This document shows, piece by piece, positions 8,660-17,144 of a stretch of 64,000 nucleotides of DNA. Both the position numbers and the translations under genes were made by a program. The stretch is from assembly GCF_022637415.1 (NCBI RefSeq), contig NZ_CP093340.1:372001-436000 (forward strand), in the 5' to 3' direction. This DNA comes from Luteimonas sp. S4-F44. Its GTDB lineage: Bacteria > Pseudomonadota > Gammaproteobacteria > Xanthomonadales > Xanthomonadaceae. Under the pieces are notes generated by a model. That model did no database searches, was not told the origin of the DNA, and worked only from the letters and a program-made list of their open reading frames with translations. Position 1 is the stretch's first letter, and every line of letters begins with the position of its first letter.

Positions 8660-9939
8660 CAGGCGGCCTCGGCCAACACGGGGCGGGCGGTGGTCGCCAC
8701 CGCCTCCACGATCCGGGCGGCACGCGCGCTGCCGCCCGCGGCCTGCGCCGCGACGCCCAGCGCCTGCGCGCGCTGCCGGAAGTCCGGTTCGGTGAGCAGC
8801 CGGGTCAGCAGGCGTTGCAAGCGGCTGGCGCCGGCCAGGTGCGCGGAGGCCTTCAGGCCGGCGCCGGCATGGACCACGCGGGCCGCGACCCCCGGCTGAT
8901 CGAAGGCGATCGGCAGCGCGAGAATCGGCGTGCCGGCGACGCAGGCATCGAGGACGGTATTGAGCCCGGCGTGCGAGATCACCGCATCGGCGCGTGCAAG
9001 CATCGCGCGTTGCGGCACGAAGTCCACGACCTCGACCTCGCCGGGCACCTGCAAGCTGCGCGCCTGGGCCGGCGACAGGCCACCGCAGTGGGCCAGCACC
9101 AGGTGCGCATCCAACCGGCGGCAGGCGCGCACGATGCGGCGGAAGATTGCCAACCGCTGGCCCTGCAGGGTGCCCAGCGACGCGAACACCAGCGGCCGGT
9201 CCGCCGCCAGGTCCAGCGTCAGCGGCGGATCGGGCGTCGCATCGCGCAACGGACCGACATGATGGAAGTGCGCGGGCAGCGCGCGGCGCGGAAATTCCAG
9301 CCTGGCGACGGTCTGGCTGAGCTGCGCGTACGGCGACAGGCAGTCGTGCAGCGCCTGGCGGGGCGGCAGGCCGAACGCCGCCGCGTGGCGCGCGATCACC
9401 TGGCAGTGCGGCGCCATCAGACGGTCGTAGACGCGGCTGCTCGCCTCGCACAGCTGCCGTGTCCGCGCATCGTCGGCGTAGGCCCACGGCATCACCGGCA
9501 GCGGCACGCCGGGCTCGCGGTTGACCGGCAGCGCGCAGGCGACCGAGACGTAGGGCAGGCCGCGCGCCTCGGCCACGAGGCCGCCGGCCGCCTCCATTTG
9601 ATCGCAGACCACCGCGTCGATGCCGGCGCGCGCAAAGGCATCGGGCAGGGTGCGGCACAGCAAGTCGGTCGACTCGGCGACGTCCTGGATCACGCGGCGC
9701 AGGCCCAGGGGGCCACCGGGCCGCGCGGCCCGCCGCAGCATCGCGGCCAGCGCGCCGGCTGGCTGGTCGGCCGCCCCGACCGCGCGAAAGCCGATGCGCG
9801 GGTCGCTGAGCCAGCCCGCGGCCTCTGGCAGATGGAAGAAGGTGGCTTGGTGACCGCGATCGATCAGCGCCTGCGCGACCGTCTGCAGCGCGCGCATGTG
9901 ACTGGGAAAGGGCGGGGCGACGAACGCGAAATGGGTCAT
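8659..9939 (-). CDS. crtX: zeaxanthin glucosyltransferase CrtX
   Basis: CrtX transfers glucose from UDP-glucose to the hydroxyl groups of zeaxanthin. The 426-residue protein is a GT-B fold, GT1-type enzyme: N-terminal [17 protein letters not shown], an interdomain segment [12 protein letters not shown], and a C-terminal donor-site stretch [19 protein letters not shown] followed by [17 protein letters not shown]. It lies between fni and crtY with 4- and 1-base overlaps. Its presence predicts zeaxanthin glucosides as the end products rather than free zeaxanthin. Confidence 0.93.
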   Translation of the reverse strand: MTHFAFVAPPFPSHMRALQTVAQALIDRGHQATFFHLPEAAGWLSDPRIGFRAVGAADQPAGALAAMLRRAARPGGPLGLRRVIQDVAESTDLLCRTLPDAFARAGIDAVVCDQMEAAGGLVAEARGLPYVSVACALPVNREPGVPLPVMPWAYADDARTRQLCEASSRVYDRLMAPHCQVIARHAAAFGLPPRQALHDCLSPYAQLSQTVARLEFPRRALPAHFHHVGPLRDATPDPPLTLDLAADRPLVFASLGTLQGQRLAIFRRIVRACRRLDAHLVLAHCGGLSPAQARSLQVPGEVEVVDFVPQRAMLARADAVISHAGLNTVLDACVAGTPILALPIAFDQPGVAARVVHAGAGLKASAHLAGASRLQRLLTRLLTEPDFRQRAQALGVAAQAAGGSARAARIVEAVATTARPVLAEAA

Positions 9940-11012
9940 GCCGGCGGCGGGATGCGGTCGCCACGCTGGTCGCGCAGGGGCGCATTGCGCAGGGCGCCGA
10001 GGTCGCGGCTGCTGGTGCAGAAGCAGGCGATCCGCAACTGCCGCACCACGATCTCGAAATGGGCGATGACCGCCTCGGTCGAGGCCACCGCGCTGGCGAG
10101 CAACGATGCGGCCTGACCAACGAGATCGGCGCCCAGCGCGATCGCCTTGGCGGCGTCGACACCGTCGCGGATCCCGCCCGAGGCGATCAGCGTGGCCTCG
10201 GGCAGCGCCTGGCGGACGTCGGCGATCGCTCGCGCAGTCGGAATCCCCCAGCCGGCGAAGGCCATCGCCACGGCCCGGTCCGCAGGATCGCGTGCGCGTT
10301 CGGCCTCGACTGCGGCCCAACTGGTGCCGCCGGCACCGGCGACATCGATCACCGACACGCCCGCGTTCCACAGGCGCCGGGCGACGTCGGGCGACAGGCC
10401 CGCGCCCACTTCCTTGGCCACCAGCGGCACGGGCGTACGCGTGGCCAGTTGCTCGATCGCGCCGAGAATGCCGCGCCAGTCGCGATCGCCGCCGCGCTGG
10501 ACCGCTTCCTGCAGCGGATTGAGATGCACGATCAACGCGTCGGCGTCGATCATCTCGACCGCACGCCGCGCCAGGTCCGGGCCGCCGTCGCGCAGTTGCG
10601 CAGCGCCGAGATTGGCAAGGATCGGCACGTCGGGTGCGCGGCGCCGCAGGTCCCGGGTCAAGCCGTGGTCGGCCGGGGTTTCCAACGCCACCCGCTGCGA
10701 GCCCACGGCCAAGGCAATGCCCAGCGCTTGCGCGGCTTCGGCGAGGTGGCGGTTGATCGCGGTCGCGCGCAGCGCGCCGCCGGTCATCGAGCTGATCAGT
10801 AGCGGCGCGCGCAGCAGGCGTCCGAACAGCGTGGTACTCAGATCGATCGCATCGAGGTCGAGCTCGGGCAGCGCGCAATGTTCGAACACGTAGTCGGCCA
10901 GGCCGGTCGCCACGCGCGTGCGGGCACGGGCGTCGTCGAGCACGATGTCCAGGTGATCGTTCTTGCGGGCCACCAACGACGCCGCGTCGCCGGCACCGGC
11001 CGCGAGCTTCAT
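9936..11012 (-). CDS. fni: type 2 isopentenyl-diphosphate isomerase (FMN)
   Basis: Type 2 IDI interconverts IPP and DMAPP using reduced FMN and Mg. The 358-residue TIM-barrel protein has [10 protein letters not shown] at the N-terminus, the LLISSMTGG segment, [23 protein letters not shown], the FMN-phosphate region [12 protein letters not shown], and [18 protein letters not shown]. It is the second gene of the carotenoid operon, where it would balance the IPP:DMAPP ratio for CrtE. The same gene is the 'idi' of Pantoea crt clusters. Confidence 0.95.
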   Translation of the reverse strand: MKLAAGAGDAASLVARKNDHLDIVLDDARARTRVATGLADYVFEHCALPELDLDAIDLSTTLFGRLLRAPLLISSMTGGALRATAINRHLAEAAQALGIALAVGSQRVALETPADHGLTRDLRRRAPDVPILANLGAAQLRDGGPDLARRAVEMIDADALIVHLNPLQEAVQRGGDRDWRGILGAIEQLATRTPVPLVAKEVGAGLSPDVARRLWNAGVSVIDVAGAGGTSWAAVEAERARDPADRAVAMAFAGWGIPTARAIADVRQALPEATLIASGGIRDGVDAAKAIALGADLVGQAASLLASAVASTEAVIAHFEIVVRQLRIACFCTSSRDLGALRNAPLRDQRGDRIPPPA

Positions 11013-11899
11013 CGCGGCGCTCCGAACAGGCGGCTGCAGTACGCCTCCAGCGCGCTGTCCTCGCCGTAGAGGTCCGCCAGCGTGTCGCGGGCGCGCTGCA
11101 GATGCACGCGCAGCCGGCGCTCGGCTTCGTCGACGCCGAGCAACGACGGCAGGGTCGACTTGCCGGCATCCTGGTGGCTGTCCTTGCCGGTGGATGCACT
11201 GTCGTGGCTGTCGCGCAGATCGTCCTGGAGCTGGAACGCCTGCCCCAGCTCGAGTGCGACCCGGCCGAGCGCACGCCGCGTGCTCTCGTCAGCATCGGCG
11301 AGCAGCGCGGCCATCTCCAGCGCCGCCACGAACAATGCGCCGGTCTTGAGATGGTTGGTGTCGGCGATCTCGTCTGCGGCGCGTACGCCACTGTCGCGCA
11401 GATCCAGGCACTGGCCGCGGACCAGGCCCTGGGGTCCGATCGCGGTGGCGAGCACCCCGACCATGCGCGTGCGCGCGGCGGGGGCCACACCCGGCAAGGC
11501 CGCCACCGTCGCGAACGCCTGGCTGAGCAGCCCCACCGAGGCTAGCGCGGCGACGTCCTCGCCGAAACGGCGGTGGATTGTCGGTCGGCCGCGCCGTAGC
11601 GCTGCGTTATCCATGCACGGCATGTCGTCGAGCACCAGCGACGCGGCATGCACCATTTCCATCGCACAGCCCAGGTCGAGCAAAGCGGCCGGATCGCCGC
11701 CGAGCTCCCGGCCCGCGATCACGACCATCAACGGACGCGTCCGCTTGCCCGCCGCGAGCGCAGCCTCGCGCATCGCCATGCACACCAGATCGCGATGATC
11801 GGCGGGCCGGGGCAGCAGTTCGGACAGGCGCGCATCGACGCGGCCTTTCAGGCGTTCGGGCGAGGGCGCATCCTGAAGCGGAACGACCAGAGCGCGCAT
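11009..11899 (-). CDS. crtE: geranylgeranyl diphosphate synthase CrtE
   Basis: CrtE makes C20 geranylgeranyl diphosphate from IPP and shorter allylic diphosphates. The 296-residue product has the first aspartate-rich motif [12 protein letters not shown], the GKRTRP IPP-binding motif, and the second motif FQLQDDLRD followed by [10 protein letters not shown]. The ATG at 11899 is chosen because a GAGGA ribosome site sits about 6 bases upstream and the family homology starts soon after; a longer frame would read into the nearby palindrome. It heads the operon, its stop overlapping the fni ATG. Confidence 0.95.
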   Translation of the reverse strand: MRALVVPLQDAPSPERLKGRVDARLSELLPRPADHRDLVCMAMREAALAAGKRTRPLMVVIAGRELGGDPAALLDLGCAMEMVHAASLVLDDMPCMDNAALRRGRPTIHRRFGEDVAALASVGLLSQAFATVAALPGVAPAARTRMVGVLATAIGPQGLVRGQCLDLRDSGVRAADEIADTNHLKTGALFVAALEMAALLADADESTRRALGRVALELGQAFQLQDDLRDSHDSASTGKDSHQDAGKSTLPSLLGVDEAERRLRVHLQRARDTLADLYGEDSALEAYCSRLFGAPR

Positions 11900-12034
11900 G
11901 GAGATTCCTCGGGATGCAGGGAACGACGTGGATGGCCGCCCCGACCGGCGATCGGTGCGGGCGACAGCGCGTGATGAAGACGTGCAGTCCATCCTCGCCC
12001 ACCTCTTGTCGAGCCCGCGTTCACACCCCCCAAA

Positions 12035-12083
12035 ACCGGGGTCAGAGTGCAATTTCAAAAGAATTGCACTCTGACCCCGGTTC
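12035..12083. repeat. REP-like palindrome, copy 1
   Basis: A perfect inverted repeat: the left arm at 12035-12055 contains GGGGTCAGAGTGCAATT and the right arm at 12063-12083 is its exact complement, with a 7-base loop. The arms are 21 bp. It sits between the divergent crtE and the S41 peptidase gene. A second copy at 13461-13514 lies on the other side of the peptidase gene. Hairpins of this GTCAGAGTGCA type are, from my knowledge, dispersed REP elements associated with RAYT transposases in Xanthomonadales; no RAYT gene is in this window. Confidence 0.9.
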
Positions 12084-12163
12084 TAGAGGCGGAAGTGCTG
12101 GCGATGCACCGGGGCGCGTCGTCTCGCTACGATGCGCGCTGCATCGCACAGGAGGTGAACCGG

Positions 12164-13504
12164 ATGCGTCGTCACGGATTGCTGTGGGGGTTGCTGCTGG
12201 TAGGGGGCATGGCGCAGGCGTCGGTATCGTGGTCGCCGATGGGGCCCGAATCGGTCGTGGCCGGCGGCGGCAATCTGGATGCGCCGGGAGGGGCTGCGCT
12301 CACGCTGTCGGCCGAGGCGACAGGACCCTCCGGTTTCGCAGGTGCGATCACGGCCCTGGAGGCCGACGCTTACCGTGGGCGAGACGTCGAACTGTCCGGC
12401 GTGCTCGAGGTCCTGAGCGGGCCAGGGGTTGCGACGCTGTGGTTGCGAGCGGACGGGCCAGACGGACGGCTGGCTTTCACCAGCACGGGCGCGCATCCCG
12501 TCGCCCTGGGCGAGGGCGCCCGCTCGCAGGTGCTTCGCTTGTACGTGCCGCCAGCCACGACTCGGCTCAAGCTTGGCGTCACCTTGCAGCCGACGGGCGC
12601 GATGACGGCCCGGGCCGTGAGGTTGAAGGCGTTGTCGGCACGCACGCTGCTGGAGGCCGCGATCCATGCGGTACGCGAGCAGGCCTTGCATGCGGATCGC
12701 ATCGACTGGGCGGCGGTGACTGGGCGCTTGCCAGCGCTCGACGAGGCGCCCGCATCGGCGGCACACGCACCGATTCGCCAACTGCTCCAGGCGCTCGGAG
12801 ACCGACACAGCATGCTGCAATCCGCAGAGGCATCGGCGCAGTACCGCGCCGATGCCGTTGCGACGGAACCGATCGCGTCGGATGTGCGCGATGGCGTCGG
12901 CTACCTACGGGTGCCCGGTCTGCGCGGAACGGACCGAGAGGCCGGGCGACGCTTTGGCGAGACGCTGTGCGCTGCCATTGCGGACCAGCGCACCGCGGCG
13001 TCCTCGGGCTGGATCGTCGATCTGCGCGGCAACATGGGCGGCAACATGTGGCCGATGCTCGCGGGGCTGCGGCCGTTGCTGGGCGATGGCGACATCGGTG
13101 CGATCAAGGATCGTGCGGGTCGAAGCACCGCGTGGCGTCCGGATCGGCTTGACGCGTGCGCCAGTGATCTCGCCGGGGTCCCAGTGGCGGTGCTGATCGG
13201 CCCGGAGACCGCAAGCTCTGGCGAGGCGGTGGCCGTCGCCTTCCGGGGACGTGCGCGGACACGCTTCTTCGGACAACCAACCGCCGGGCTGGCGACCTCT
13301 AATCAGGATTTTCCCTTGCCCGATGGCAGCCGGCTCTGGCTGACGACCGCGGCGTTCGTCGATCGGAAAGGCCACGCCTATCCCGAGGGTGTCTCGCCGG
13401 ATGTCGCACTCGACGACGCCCAGAATGCGGTCGAGATCGCCGCAGCCTGGGTGCGCAGCCAAAACCGGGGTCAGCGTGCAATTTCTCGGGAAAATGCACT
13501 CTGA
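12164..13504 (+). CDS. S41 family peptidase, secreted
   Basis: The start at 12164 is set by an AGGAGGTGAACCGG ribosome site and gives a signal peptide (MRRHGLLWGLLLVGGMAQA, cleavage near residue 19). About residues 20-165 form a beta-rich N-terminal domain. The rest is a tail-specific-protease fold: GWIVDLRGNMGGNMW, the nucleophile region LIGPETASSGEAVAVAFRG (Ser in ASSGE), GQPTAGLATS and LTTAAFVDRKGHAYPEGV. It lacks an obvious PDZ domain. It probably acts in the periplasm. The last 14 residues and the stop are encoded by the second REP-like palindrome, so the natural C-terminus has been replaced. Confidence 0.8.
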   Translation: MRRHGLLWGLLLVGGMAQASVSWSPMGPESVVAGGGNLDAPGGAALTLSAEATGPSGFAGAITALEADAYRGRDVELSGVLEVLSGPGVATLWLRADGPDGRLAFTSTGAHPVALGEGARSQVLRLYVPPATTRLKLGVTLQPTGAMTARAVRLKALSARTLLEAAIHAVREQALHADRIDWAAVTGRLPALDEAPASAAHAPIRQLLQALGDRHSMLQSAEASAQYRADAVATEPIASDVRDGVGYLRVPGLRGTDREAGRRFGETLCAAIADQRTAASSGWIVDLRGNMGGNMWPMLAGLRPLLGDGDIGAIKDRAGRSTAWRPDRLDACASDLAGVPVAVLIGPETASSGEAVAVAFRGRARTRFFGQPTAGLATSNQDFPLPDGSRLWLTTAAFVDRKGHAYPEGVSPDVALDDAQNAVEIAAAWVRSQNRGQRAISRENAL

Positions 13505-13514
13505 CCCCGGTTTT
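13461..13514. repeat. REP-like palindrome, copy 2
   Basis: An imperfect inverted repeat: 24-base arms at 13461-13484 and 13491-13514 with a 6-base loop. They differ at two positions, one being a C for A change in the left arm (GTCAGCGTGC against GTCAGAGTGC). It matches copy 1 (12035-12083) through the core GGGGTCAG.GTGCA. The TGA of the S41 gene (13502-13504) lies inside it and the TAA of the convergent ELM1-like gene (13513-13515) overlaps its edge by two bases. It may also act as a bidirectional terminator. Confidence 0.88.
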
Positions 13515-14499
13515 AGAGGAGGCGGGTGCGGATCTCGGCGGCGATCCTGGCGGTTTCGCGCAGGGGAACGACGGGGATATCGGGCATGGCGTCGCCCAGG
13601 ACGTGGAGGCGGCCGTCGGCGATCAGGCTGTCGACGAAGCGGCGCGGGCCGCCGTCGATGCGTTCGGGTTCGAACACGAATACCGGGGCGCGGGTCGCGG
13701 CGGCCTCGGAGAGCATGTTGACCGAGTCGGCCGAGCAGACGATACGGTCTGCCCAGCCGAGCAGGCCGGGGTAGGGGTTCGTGCCGTCGGCCTCGTCCGC
13801 CCAGACCAGGGCGGCGCGTTGGGCGTAGCGGGCGCGCAGCGCGGCGCGCACTGGCAATGGGGTCCGCCGCGAGCCTGCGATCAGCAGGCTGCCGCCGTCG
13901 CGGGCGACCAGCGCGTCGAGCCGCGCGGCCAGGGTCTCGAACGCGGCGACGTCGAAGCGGCCATGTTTGGAATCGCCGCCCAGCAATACCGCGATCCGTG
14001 GCCCGGGCAGCGTCGCCAGTGTCGGATGCGCCGCACGGGCGGTGGCCAGCCAGTCGTCGTCGACCGGATGCAGACTGCCGCGCGCGACCAGCACGTTGTC
14101 GCCGCGCAGCGCGTCGTGCGCGGGCACAACGACGAGATCCCAATGTCGCGGATCGATGCGCGGGTCGAGGAGCTGCACGGTTCGGGCGCCGTGGGCACCG
14201 GCGAGGCGGGTGGCGAGCGCCGCTTGTCGGCCGCAGCCGATCGCAAGCACAGGGGGCGTACGCAACCGCCGCTGGTAAGGATCGCCGAACGCGGCGTCGG
14301 CGCCGGGCAGGCGCCGGGGGGCGGCCCAGCGCCACGGCGCCCGGGGCGTGAGATGCAGCTGCGCCACGGGGTGCTCCGCCGCCACCGCCGCAGCTAGAGC
14401 TTCCGCTTGGCGGGCGTTGCCGGCGCGGCCGTCGCTGACTGCCCAGATATGTCGGCAATCGGCGCCGTCGTGCGGGTTTCGTTCCACAAGTGTGACCAT
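13513..14499 (-). CDS. ELM1/DUF1022 family protein
   Basis: The 328-residue protein begins [19 protein letters not shown] followed by [17 protein letters not shown], the nucleotide-sugar-like N-terminal motif of proteins annotated as 'mitochondrial fission ELM1'. Other family segments are [46 protein letters not shown], and a C-terminal GT-B-like donor site [19 protein letters not shown]. The fold suggests a glycosyltransferase-like function in the bacterial envelope; the substrate is unknown. The ATG at 14499 is preferred to a GTG 27 bases upstream. Its stop lies at the edge of the REP-like palindrome. Confidence 0.75.
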   Translation of the reverse strand: MVTLVERNPHDGADCRHIWAVSDGRAGNARQAEALAAAVAAEHPVAQLHLTPRAPWRWAAPRRLPGADAAFGDPYQRRLRTPPVLAIGCGRQAALATRLAGAHGARTVQLLDPRIDPRHWDLVVVPAHDALRGDNVLVARGSLHPVDDDWLATARAAHPTLATLPGPRIAVLLGGDSKHGRFDVAAFETLAARLDALVARDGGSLLIAGSRRTPLPVRAALRARYAQRAALVWADEADGTNPYPGLLGWADRIVCSADSVNMLSEAAATRAPVFVFEPERIDGGPRRFVDSLIADGRLHVLGDAMPDIPVVPLRETARIAAEIRTRLL

Positions 14500-14576
14500 C
14501 CGTTCCGGGCGGTGCACGCGCGCCACCGCCGCGTGACTCTACACTGCGGCCCAGTCCAGTCCTTGCGAGACGTTCG

Positions 14577-15164
14577 ATGACCGATGCCCTGCCCGATGCC
14601 GCGCTCGACCAGTTGTTCCGCACCGCCCGCACCTACAACGGGTTCGGCGGGCAGATCGACGACGCCACGCTGCACCGGCTCTACGACCTGCTGAAGTTCG
14701 CCCCGACCTCGGCCAACATGTCGCCGGCCCGCTTCGTGTTCGTTAGGTCTGCCGAGGGCAAGGCGCGGCTGGCGCCGGCGTTGAGCGAGGGCAACCGCGA
14801 CAAGACGCTGTCGGCGCCGGTCACGGTCATCATCGGCCACGACGAGGACTTCCACGAGAAGCTGCCGTTCTTGTTTCCGCATACCGATGCCAAGGCCTGG
14901 TTCGACGGCCCGCGCGAGAACCGGCGTGAGGCCGCGTTCCGCAATGGCAGCCTGCAGGGCGCGTACCTGATCCTGGCCGCGCGCGCGCTGGGCCTCGATA
15001 CCGGCCCGATGTCGGGCTTCGACAATGCGAAGGTCGACGCCGAGTTCTTCGCCGGCACGCAGATCAAGTCGAACTTCCTGGTCAACCTGGGCAAGGGCGA
15101 TCCTTCGACGATCTTCCCGCGCTCGCCGCGCCTGCCGTTCGACGAAGCCGCGCGCATCGTCTGA
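14577..15164 (+). CDS. malonic semialdehyde reductase-like nitroreductase (RutE/HadB type)
   Basis: The 195-residue FMN-dependent nitroreductase-fold protein has [12 protein letters not shown] near residue 16, the signature [16 protein letters not shown] (42-57), [30 protein letters not shown], and a C-terminal NLGKGDPS. These match the RutE/HadB family, which reduces malonic semialdehyde to 3-hydroxypropionate using NAD(P)H, or reduces other small aldehydes and quinones. No rut (pyrimidine degradation) genes accompany it, so its cellular role is open. It is divergent from the ELM1-like gene. Confidence 0.8.
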   Translation: MTDALPDAALDQLFRTARTYNGFGGQIDDATLHRLYDLLKFAPTSANMSPARFVFVRSAEGKARLAPALSEGNRDKTLSAPVTVIIGHDEDFHEKLPFLFPHTDAKAWFDGPRENRREAAFRNGSLQGAYLILAARALGLDTGPMSGFDNAKVDAEFFAGTQIKSNFLVNLGKGDPSTIFPRSPRLPFDEAARIV

Positions 15165-15217
15165 GTTACCCGCACCACCCTTCCGCAGTTCCCATCCACG
15201 TATCCGAGGACACCGTC

Positions 15218-15940
15218 ATGCGCACCACCCGTCTGCTGCTCCCGCTCGCCGCCGCCATCGCTCTCGCCGCCTGCGGCCAGCAGGACGGCGCGCCCGCCAA
15301 CACCGCCGATGCGCCCGCCGCGTCCGCGCCCGCCCAGCCCTCGGGCGAGGCGGGCGCCGAGACCCAGGACACCGCCCAGGCGATCGCCGGTGTGTCGGGC
15401 ACCTACGTGCTCGATCCCCACCACACCGACGTGGTTGCGCAGTGGAGCCACTTCGGCTTCTCGCATCCGGTGGCGCATTTCGGTCAGGTCGAAGGCCGCA
15501 TCGTGTACGACGCCGACAACGTGTCCGCGTCCTCGGTCGAGGTGACGCTGCCGCTGGCCGGCCTGAACTCGCATGTCTCCGAGTTCGACGACCACCTGCG
15601 CAGCGCCGATTTCTTCGACGCGGCCAAGTACCCCAACGCCACGTTCAAGAGCACGTCGGTCGAGAGCGCGGGCACCAACAAGCTCAAGGTCACCGGTGAT
15701 CTGACGATCAAGGACATCACCAAGCCGGTGGTGCTCGACGTGACGATCAACAAGTTCGGCGAGCAGCCGATGGTCAAGCGCGCCGCCGCCGGCTTCGACG
15801 CCGTCGCGCAGATCAAGCGCAGCGATTTCGGCGTCGGCGCCTATGCGCCGAACGTCAGCGACGAGGTCGAACTGCGGATCACGACCGAGGCCGTCGTCGC
15901 CGAGGACGCCGCCGCACCGGCCGCTGCCACCGCGCAGTGA
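15218..15940 (+). CDS. YceI family lipoprotein
   Basis: The protein starts with a lipoprotein signal: MRTTRLLLPLAAAIALAAC, with the lipidated Cys at residue 19. An Ala/Pro-rich linker (about 20-60) leads to a YceI domain: TYVLDPHHTDVVAQWSHFG, SVEVTLPLAGLNSHVSEFDD, LRSADFFDAAKYPNATF, and GVGAYAPNVSDEVELRI. YceI domains are lipocalin-like barrels that bind polyisoprenoid chains in the periplasm. Here it would be membrane-anchored. Two hairpins follow the stop, the second with a T-run. Confidence 0.88.
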   Translation: MRTTRLLLPLAAAIALAACGQQDGAPANTADAPAASAPAQPSGEAGAETQDTAQAIAGVSGTYVLDPHHTDVVAQWSHFGFSHPVAHFGQVEGRIVYDADNVSASSVEVTLPLAGLNSHVSEFDDHLRSADFFDAAKYPNATFKSTSVESAGTNKLKVTGDLTIKDITKPVVLDVTINKFGEQPMVKRAAAGFDAVAQIKRSDFGVGAYAPNVSDEVELRITTEAVVAEDAAAPAAATAQ

Positions 15941-15946
15941 CGTCCG

Positions 15947-15970
15947 CTGCCGCCGGTGCGCCGGCGGCAG
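15947..15970. other. perfect hairpin after yceI
   Basis: CTGCCGCCGG at 15947-15956 and its exact complement at 15961-15970 enclose a TGCG loop. It lies 6 bases after the yceI-like stop. No T-run follows, so it is more likely an mRNA 3'-end stabiliser than a terminator; the true terminator is the next hairpin. Confidence 0.5.
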
Positions 15971-15985
15971 GGTCGCGATTCCCAG

Positions 15986-16022
15986 CGGGGTCCGGGGGCA
16001 ATCCCGGGCCCCGCGTATTTTT
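15986..16022 (+). terminator. rho-independent terminator after the YceI gene
   Basis: An 11-bp stem (15986-15996 with 16003-16013, one G-U pair) with the loop GGCAAT is followed by CGTATTTTT. It ends the yceI-like transcript upstream of the pirin gene. Confidence 0.7.
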
Positions 16023-16080
16023 CGGCGTGGGCGCGTGTGCCCTCGGCCCATGCCCCCACCCGACGCGCGGTGCGCGTCGA

Positions 16081-16102
16081 CCTCCCCCGCATGCGGGGGA
16101 GG
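16081..16102. repeat. 22-bp perfect palindrome upstream of the pirin gene
   Basis: The run CCTCCCCCGCA at 16081-16091 is followed directly by its reverse complement TGCGGGGGAGG. It ends 17 bases before the pirin ATG. It could be a dispersed genome repeat, an operator, or a hairpin affecting the ribosome site. The window holds no second exact copy that I noticed. Confidence 0.7.
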
Positions 16103-16119
16103 TGACCAGGAGTGCCGTC

Positions 16120-16830
16120 ATGAAACTGCATCGCCCCGCCGACGCCCGCGGCCAGGTCCGGACCGACTGGCTCGACAGTCGCCACACCTTCTCGTTCGGC
16201 CATTACCACGACCCGGCGTGGATGGGCTTCGGCCCGTTGCGCGTGATCAACGAGGACCGGGTCGCGCCTGGCGCCGGCTTCCCGACCCACGGCCACGCCA
16301 ACATGGAGATCCTCAGCTACGTGCTCGAAGGCACGCTGGCGCATGCGGACAACCAGGGCGGCCGCGGCGCGCTGGCGGCCGGCGAGCTGCAGTGGATGGG
16401 CGCTGGCCACGGCATCGAGCACAGCGAGTTCAACGAGTCGGCGCTGGCGCCGGTGCATTTCCTGCAGATCTGGATCCAGCCCGATCGCGTCAACCTGCCG
16501 CCCGGCCACGCGCAGCGCGCATTCGATCCGGCGGCGCGGCGCGGCGCCTGGGCGGTGTTGGCCTCGCCCGACGGCCGCGACGGCAGCCTGGCGATCCGCC
16601 AGCAGGCCACGCTGCAGGGCGTGCTGCTGGGCGAGGGCGAGCGTGTCGAGGCGGTGCTGTCGCCGGACCGGCGCTACTGGCTCCAGGTCGCGCGCGGTGC
16701 GGTGCGTGTCGATGGTGAACGGCTGTCGGCCGGCGATGCGCTGGGCTGGGTCGACGAGGCCGCGACGCTGGTCGTTGAGGGCGCGGGCGAGGACCTTGCC
16801 GACGTGCTGCTGTTCGACCTGCCGCGCTGA
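16120..16830 (+). CDS. pirin family protein (bicupin)
   Basis: The 236-residue product is a typical bacterial pirin: DSRHTFSFGHYHDPAWMGFG at residues 19-38, then the metal-site pattern GFPTHGHANMEILSYVLEG, and ELQWMGAGHGIEHSEFN. His and Glu residues here are the usual Fe ligands. A second cupin half follows. Some bacterial pirins act as quercetin dioxygenases, others as redox sensors; which applies is unknown. The ATG at 16120 follows a CCAGGAG ribosome site. It stands alone between a terminator and the next gene. Confidence 0.9.
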   Translation: MKLHRPADARGQVRTDWLDSRHTFSFGHYHDPAWMGFGPLRVINEDRVAPGAGFPTHGHANMEILSYVLEGTLAHADNQGGRGALAAGELQWMGAGHGIEHSEFNESALAPVHFLQIWIQPDRVNLPPGHAQRAFDPAARRGAWAVLASPDGRDGSLAIRQQATLQGVLLGEGERVEAVLSPDRRYWLQVARGAVRVDGERLSAGDALGWVDEAATLVVEGAGEDLADVLLFDLPR

Positions 16831-16912
16831 GCGCCGGGGCCGCGGCCGGCGCCCGACGGGTGAGCGGCGCGCACGCTAGAATGGCCTTCCACGTTCGATC
16901 GATGCCGCCGCC

Positions 16913-17113
16913 ATGACCGCAGCCAACGTCCAGCCGACGCAAGCCAATGCCGCCAAGCAGTACGAGGTGCGGCGTGCCGACCTGCCGCTGAGCTGCCCGC
17001 TGCCGTCGATGGCGCTGTGGAACTCGCATCCGCGCGTCTACCTGCCGATCGAGGCCGAGGGCGGCGCGGCCGATTGCCCGTACTGCGGCGCGCACTTCGT
17101 TCTGGTCGATTGA
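16913..17113 (+). CDS. zinc-finger domain protein (zf-CHCC), NuoS6-like
   Basis: This 66-residue protein ends in a compact zinc site: CPLPSMALWNSHPRVYLPI, then ADCPYCGAHFVLVD, giving a C-x-H-C-C ligand set. It belongs to the small zf-CHCC family (COG4391) related to the 13-kDa subunit of mitochondrial complex I; the bacterial function is undefined. In many proteobacteria this gene lies upstream of LPS glycosyltransferase genes, as here. The following glycosyltransferase begins 31 bp downstream. Confidence 0.85.
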   Translation: MTAANVQPTQANAAKQYEVRRADLPLSCPLPSMALWNSHPRVYLPIEAEGGAADCPYCGAHFVLVD

Positions 17114-17144
17114 CCATCGGCGGCGTCGCCGTCCGCCGCGCCGG

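Noticed and set aside
8165..8899. Plus-strand frame across crtX/crtY
   Set aside because: It is antisense to two secure carotenoid genes and shows no recognisable domain.
12035..13514. Calling the bracketed peptidase unit an insertion sequence
   Set aside because: The peptidase is not a transposase and the flanking copies are self-palindromic REP-like elements rather than terminal inverted repeats with target-site duplications.
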